DNA from: AC-37 sp035275105
GTDB taxonomy: Bacteria; Actinomycetota; Thermoleophilia; Solirubrobacterales; Thermoleophilaceae
DNA: 64,000 nt
NCBI GenBank assembly: GCA_035275105.1
Contig: DATENL010000179.1
Location: forward strand, 1-64,000
Reading direction: 5' to 3'
Both the position numbers and the translations under genes were made by a program. The notes under the pieces were generated by a model. The model searched no databases and was not told where the DNA came from. It was given only the letters and a program-made list of their open reading frames with translations. Below, piece by piece: positions 62,021 to 64,000 of this stretch. Each line of letters begins with the position of its first letter. Positions within the stretch are counted from its first letter, which is position 1.

Positions 62021-62560
62021 GTGCGCTACCCGGACTTCCTGCGAACGGCCGTCCTGCTGTTCGCGGCATCCGCCACGGCGCTCGCCATCGTCGCGATCGC
62101 CGGCGCGCGCGGGAAGGACGACACGACGCTCCAGTACGTGGCGCTCGCCTGGTGGGCGGTGGCGGCTGCCACCGGCGCGTGGTTCGGCCGCCGCCACACG
62201 GCCAACCGGGCGACCGCGAAGCTGCTGGCCGACGCGCGGACGACACCGCTCCTGCCCGAGCTGCAGCCGGGCACGATCCTCTTCGGCCGGCTCTGGTGGC
62301 TGCTCGTGTTCACGGTCGTGGCGGGCGGCGTGGCGTTCCTGGTGCCGCAGGTGCCGGCGATCGGCGCCGGCTACGCGATCGGCTTCGCCCTCGCCTGGCG
62401 CAACCACTCGAGCGCGGTGACGGCGGTCGAGGAGCGCGACGGCGTCCGCTTCTACGTGGAGCACAACTCGCCGTTCAGGCCGACGCAGCTCCTGCGCACG
62501 CCCGGCTTCCGCAAGAACGAGCCGTCGCCCACGGACGTCCGCGCGGGTACCGCCCCCTAG
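62021..62560 (+). CDS. Small membrane protein of unknown function
   Basis: A 179-aa protein from GTG 62021, 5 nt after otsB, so probably co-transcribed. Helices near residues 9-28, 40-55, 90-108 and 112-126 suggest four TM segments, with a cytoplasmic C-terminus containing RFYVEHNSPFRPTQLLRTPG. I do not recognise a family. The stop overlaps the convergent PolX-type stop by 4 nt. Confidence 0.65.
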   Translation: MRYPDFLRTAVLLFAASATALAIVAIAGARGKDDTTLQYVALAWWAVAAATGAWFGRRHTANRATAKLLADARTTPLLPELQPGTILFGRLWWLLVFTVVAGGVAFLVPQVPAIGAGYAIGFALAWRNHSSAVTAVEERDGVRFYVEHNSPFRPTQLLRTPGFRKNEPSPTDVRAGTAP

Positions 62561-64000
62561 CCCGGGACGTCCGCCCGCGAGCGCTTCCGCAGCCGGTCGA
62601 GCTCCTCCCACGAGCGCGTGTTCGCGACGTTCGCCGCGGTCAGCCAGCCCCGGCGCGCGGTCGCCACGCCGTAGACCACGTTCCGAAGCGTGTTCACGCC
62701 GTGCCCGTCCGAGTCGATCACGATCGTCGCGCCGGCCTCGACGGCGATCCGCACGTTGACCTCGTTCAGGTCGCGGCGATCGGGGTTGCCGTTGATCTCG
62801 AGGAAGGTGCCGGTGCGCGCCGCCGCCCTGGCGACCTCCTCGACGTCGAGCGCGTACGGCTGGCGCCGCTCGATCAGCCGGCCGGTCGGGTGTCCGATCG
62901 CGTCGACCAGCGGGTGCTCCATCGCGCGGATCATCCGCTCGGTCTGCTCGCGCTCGCCCATCCGGAACGACGAGTGGAGGCTCGCCATGATCCAGTCGAG
63001 CTCCGCCAGCAGGTCGTCCTCGTAGTCGAGCGAGCCGTCGGGGAGCACGTTCACCTCGGACCCGGCCAGGATCCGGATGCCGTCGGTGGCGGCGTCGAGC
63101 TCGTGGATGCGCTCGATCTGGCGGCGCAGCTCGTCCGGCGGGACGTCGTTGCCGAAGCCGTGCGTGGCCGAGTGGTCGGTGATGGCGATGTACTCGTAGC
63201 CGCGGTCCACAGCGGCCGCCGCCATCTCCTCGATCGTGTTGCGCCCGTCGGAGGCCACGGTGTGGCAGTGCAGCTCACCGCGCAGGTCCTCGACGCGCAC
63301 GAGCTCCGGCAGCGTCCCATCGCGGGCGGCCTTCAGCTCGCCGCGGTTCTCGCGCAGCTCGGGCTCCACGTACACGAGGCCGAGCAGCTCGTAGACCTCC
63401 TCCTCGGTCGCGCACGCGTGGGTGGTCGCCGTCTCGTCGTCGAGGATCCCGTACTCGCTCACGTGGAGGCCGCGGCGGACCGCGTCGGCGCGCAGCGCCT
63501 CGTTGTGCTGCTTCGACCCGGTGAAGTGCTGGAGCAGGTTGCCGAACGCCTCGGGCGGCACGATCCGCAGGTCGATGCTCATGCCGTTGTGCGTGACCGC
63601 CCTCACGCCGGCCTCCCCGGACGAGTGGACCTCCCCGATCAGCGGCAGCTTCCCGAACGCGTCCGCGAGCGCGCGCGGATCGGTCGCCGTGGCCACGATG
63701 TCCAGGTCCTTGCAGGTGTCGGTCCACCGCCGCGCGCTGCCGGCCACCTCCACCCGGTCGGCCGCCGGGTGCTCGCGCAACGCGTCGCGCAGCGACTCGG
63801 CCAGCTCGCGCGCCCGCGAGAGCAGGAGGCGCGGCTTGGTGCGGTCGTCGAGGCCGGCGTCGAGCGCGACCAGCACCGTCTCCTCCGCCTTCGGCCCGAA
63901 GCCCGGGAGCTTGCGGAGCTCCTCCTTCTCGACCGCCGCGCGGAGGTCGTCCAGCGATGCGATCCCCAGCTCGTCGAACACCTTGCGCGCGCGCTTGGGC
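62557..64000 (-). CDS. PolX-type DNA polymerase/PHP protein, N-terminus outside window
   Basis: About 480 codons are visible and the frame continues past the right edge (residues PKRARKVFDELGI), so the start is not included. Typical PolX proteins are about 570 aa. The visible order is an HhH segment LRKLPGFGPKAEETV, family-X nucleotidyltransferase palm GSARRWTDTCKDLDIVA, and a C-terminal PHP domain with metal motifs LHCHTVASDGRNTIEEM, AITDHSATHGFG, a central GSEVNVLPDGS, and DSDGHGVNT. Bacterial PolX fills gaps in base-excision repair and uses PHP as a 3' exonuclease. Confidence 0.88.
   Translation of the reverse strand, partial: PKRARKVFDELGIASLDDLRAAVEKEELRKLPGFGPKAEETVLVALDAGLDDRTKPRLLLSRARELAESLRDALREHPAADRVEVAGSARRWTDTCKDLDIVATATDPRALADAFGKLPLIGEVHSSGEAGVRAVTHNGMSIDLRIVPPEAFGNLLQHFTGSKQHNEALRADAVRRGLHVSEYGILDDETATTHACATEEEVYELLGLVYVEPELRENRGELKAARDGTLPELVRVEDLRGELHCHTVASDGRNTIEEMAAAAVDRGYEYIAITDHSATHGFGNDVPPDELRRQIERIHELDAATDGIRILAGSEVNVLPDGSLDYEDDLLAELDWIMASLHSSFRMGEREQTERMIRAMEHPLVDAIGHPTGRLIERRQPYALDVEEVARAAARTGTFLEINGNPDRRDLNEVNVRIAVEAGATIVIDSDGHGVNTLRNVVYGVATARRGWLTAANVANTRSWEELDRLRKRSRADVPG

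Noticed and set aside
1..64000. CRISPR array
   Set aside because: No regularly spaced repeats were found; the only notable direct repeats are the att copies.

Overview
The window comes from the chromosome of a very GC-rich actinobacterium. The closest fit is a Thermoleophilia/Solirubrobacterales-type lineage. The reasons are the extreme GC third-position bias, frequent GTG and TTG starts, a DUF3367/AftD-type arabinofuranosyltransferase, glucosyl-3-phosphoglycerate synthase, many small lipoproteins, and a selenocysteine tRNA. This placement is inferred from gene content alone.

Left chromosomal arm (1-18.45 kb). It holds envelope polysaccharide genes (AftD-like transferase running off the left edge, GH39-like and GH76 hydrolases), a sulfotransferase, an MDR oxidoreductase, and two secreted peptidase-like proteins (RTX repeats fused to an M15 peptidase, and an M23-like protein). 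Next is a divergent signalling locus: two paralogous two-TM/TrkA-N/RyR membrane proteins face away from each other. One leads two lipoproteins (one a zinc metallopeptidase). The other is translationally coupled to a TIR-TM-WD40 protein.

Genomic island (18.45-49.25 kb). An intact tRNA-Sec gene (selC, 49185-49277, minus) carries a tyrosine integrase on its 3' side. A perfect 71-bp copy of its 3' half lies at 18453-18523, so about 30.8 kb has been inserted into selC. The cargo is almost entirely predicted defence or conflict genes. (a) A minus-strand operon encodes a Trypco1-type protein, a trypsin-NACHT-repeat protein and a tandem peptide deformylase whose first domain has lost metal ligands. 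(b) A plus-strand operon encodes a radical SAM protein, a SIR2-STAND-TPR protein, a NUDIX hydrolase with an unusual C-terminus and a PEP-utilising swivel-domain protein. (c) A long plus-strand operon of the MORC/Z1 restriction type encodes a possible EVE-like protein, a C5-cytosine methyltransferase fused to a MIG/MutY-type glycosylase, two MORC-like GHKL ATPases flanking a YbjN-like protein, a Z1 ATPase, a PD-(D/E)xK protein, an AIPR protein and an RNAP-alpha-CTD/HTH/homing-repeat regulator. (d) Three further genes: a possible HNH-like protein, a Gly-rich membrane protein and an HTH protein. A decayed third att-like sequence at 25401-25460, between modules (a) and (b), suggests the island is composite.

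Right chromosomal arm (49.28-64 kb). It holds secreted lipoproteins including a peptidoglycan amidase, an organosulfate cluster (sulfatase and two arylsulfotransferase paralogues), a PAP2 phosphatase, an MFS exporter, a four-gene minus operon (two half-size TauE/SafE proteins, a Usp-like protein, GpgS), trehalose-6-phosphate phosphatase, and a PolX-type polymerase/PHP protein running off the right edge.

The island modules look like independent anti-phage cassettes accumulated at one tRNA site. I saw no phage structural genes, plasmid replication genes or CRISPR array.
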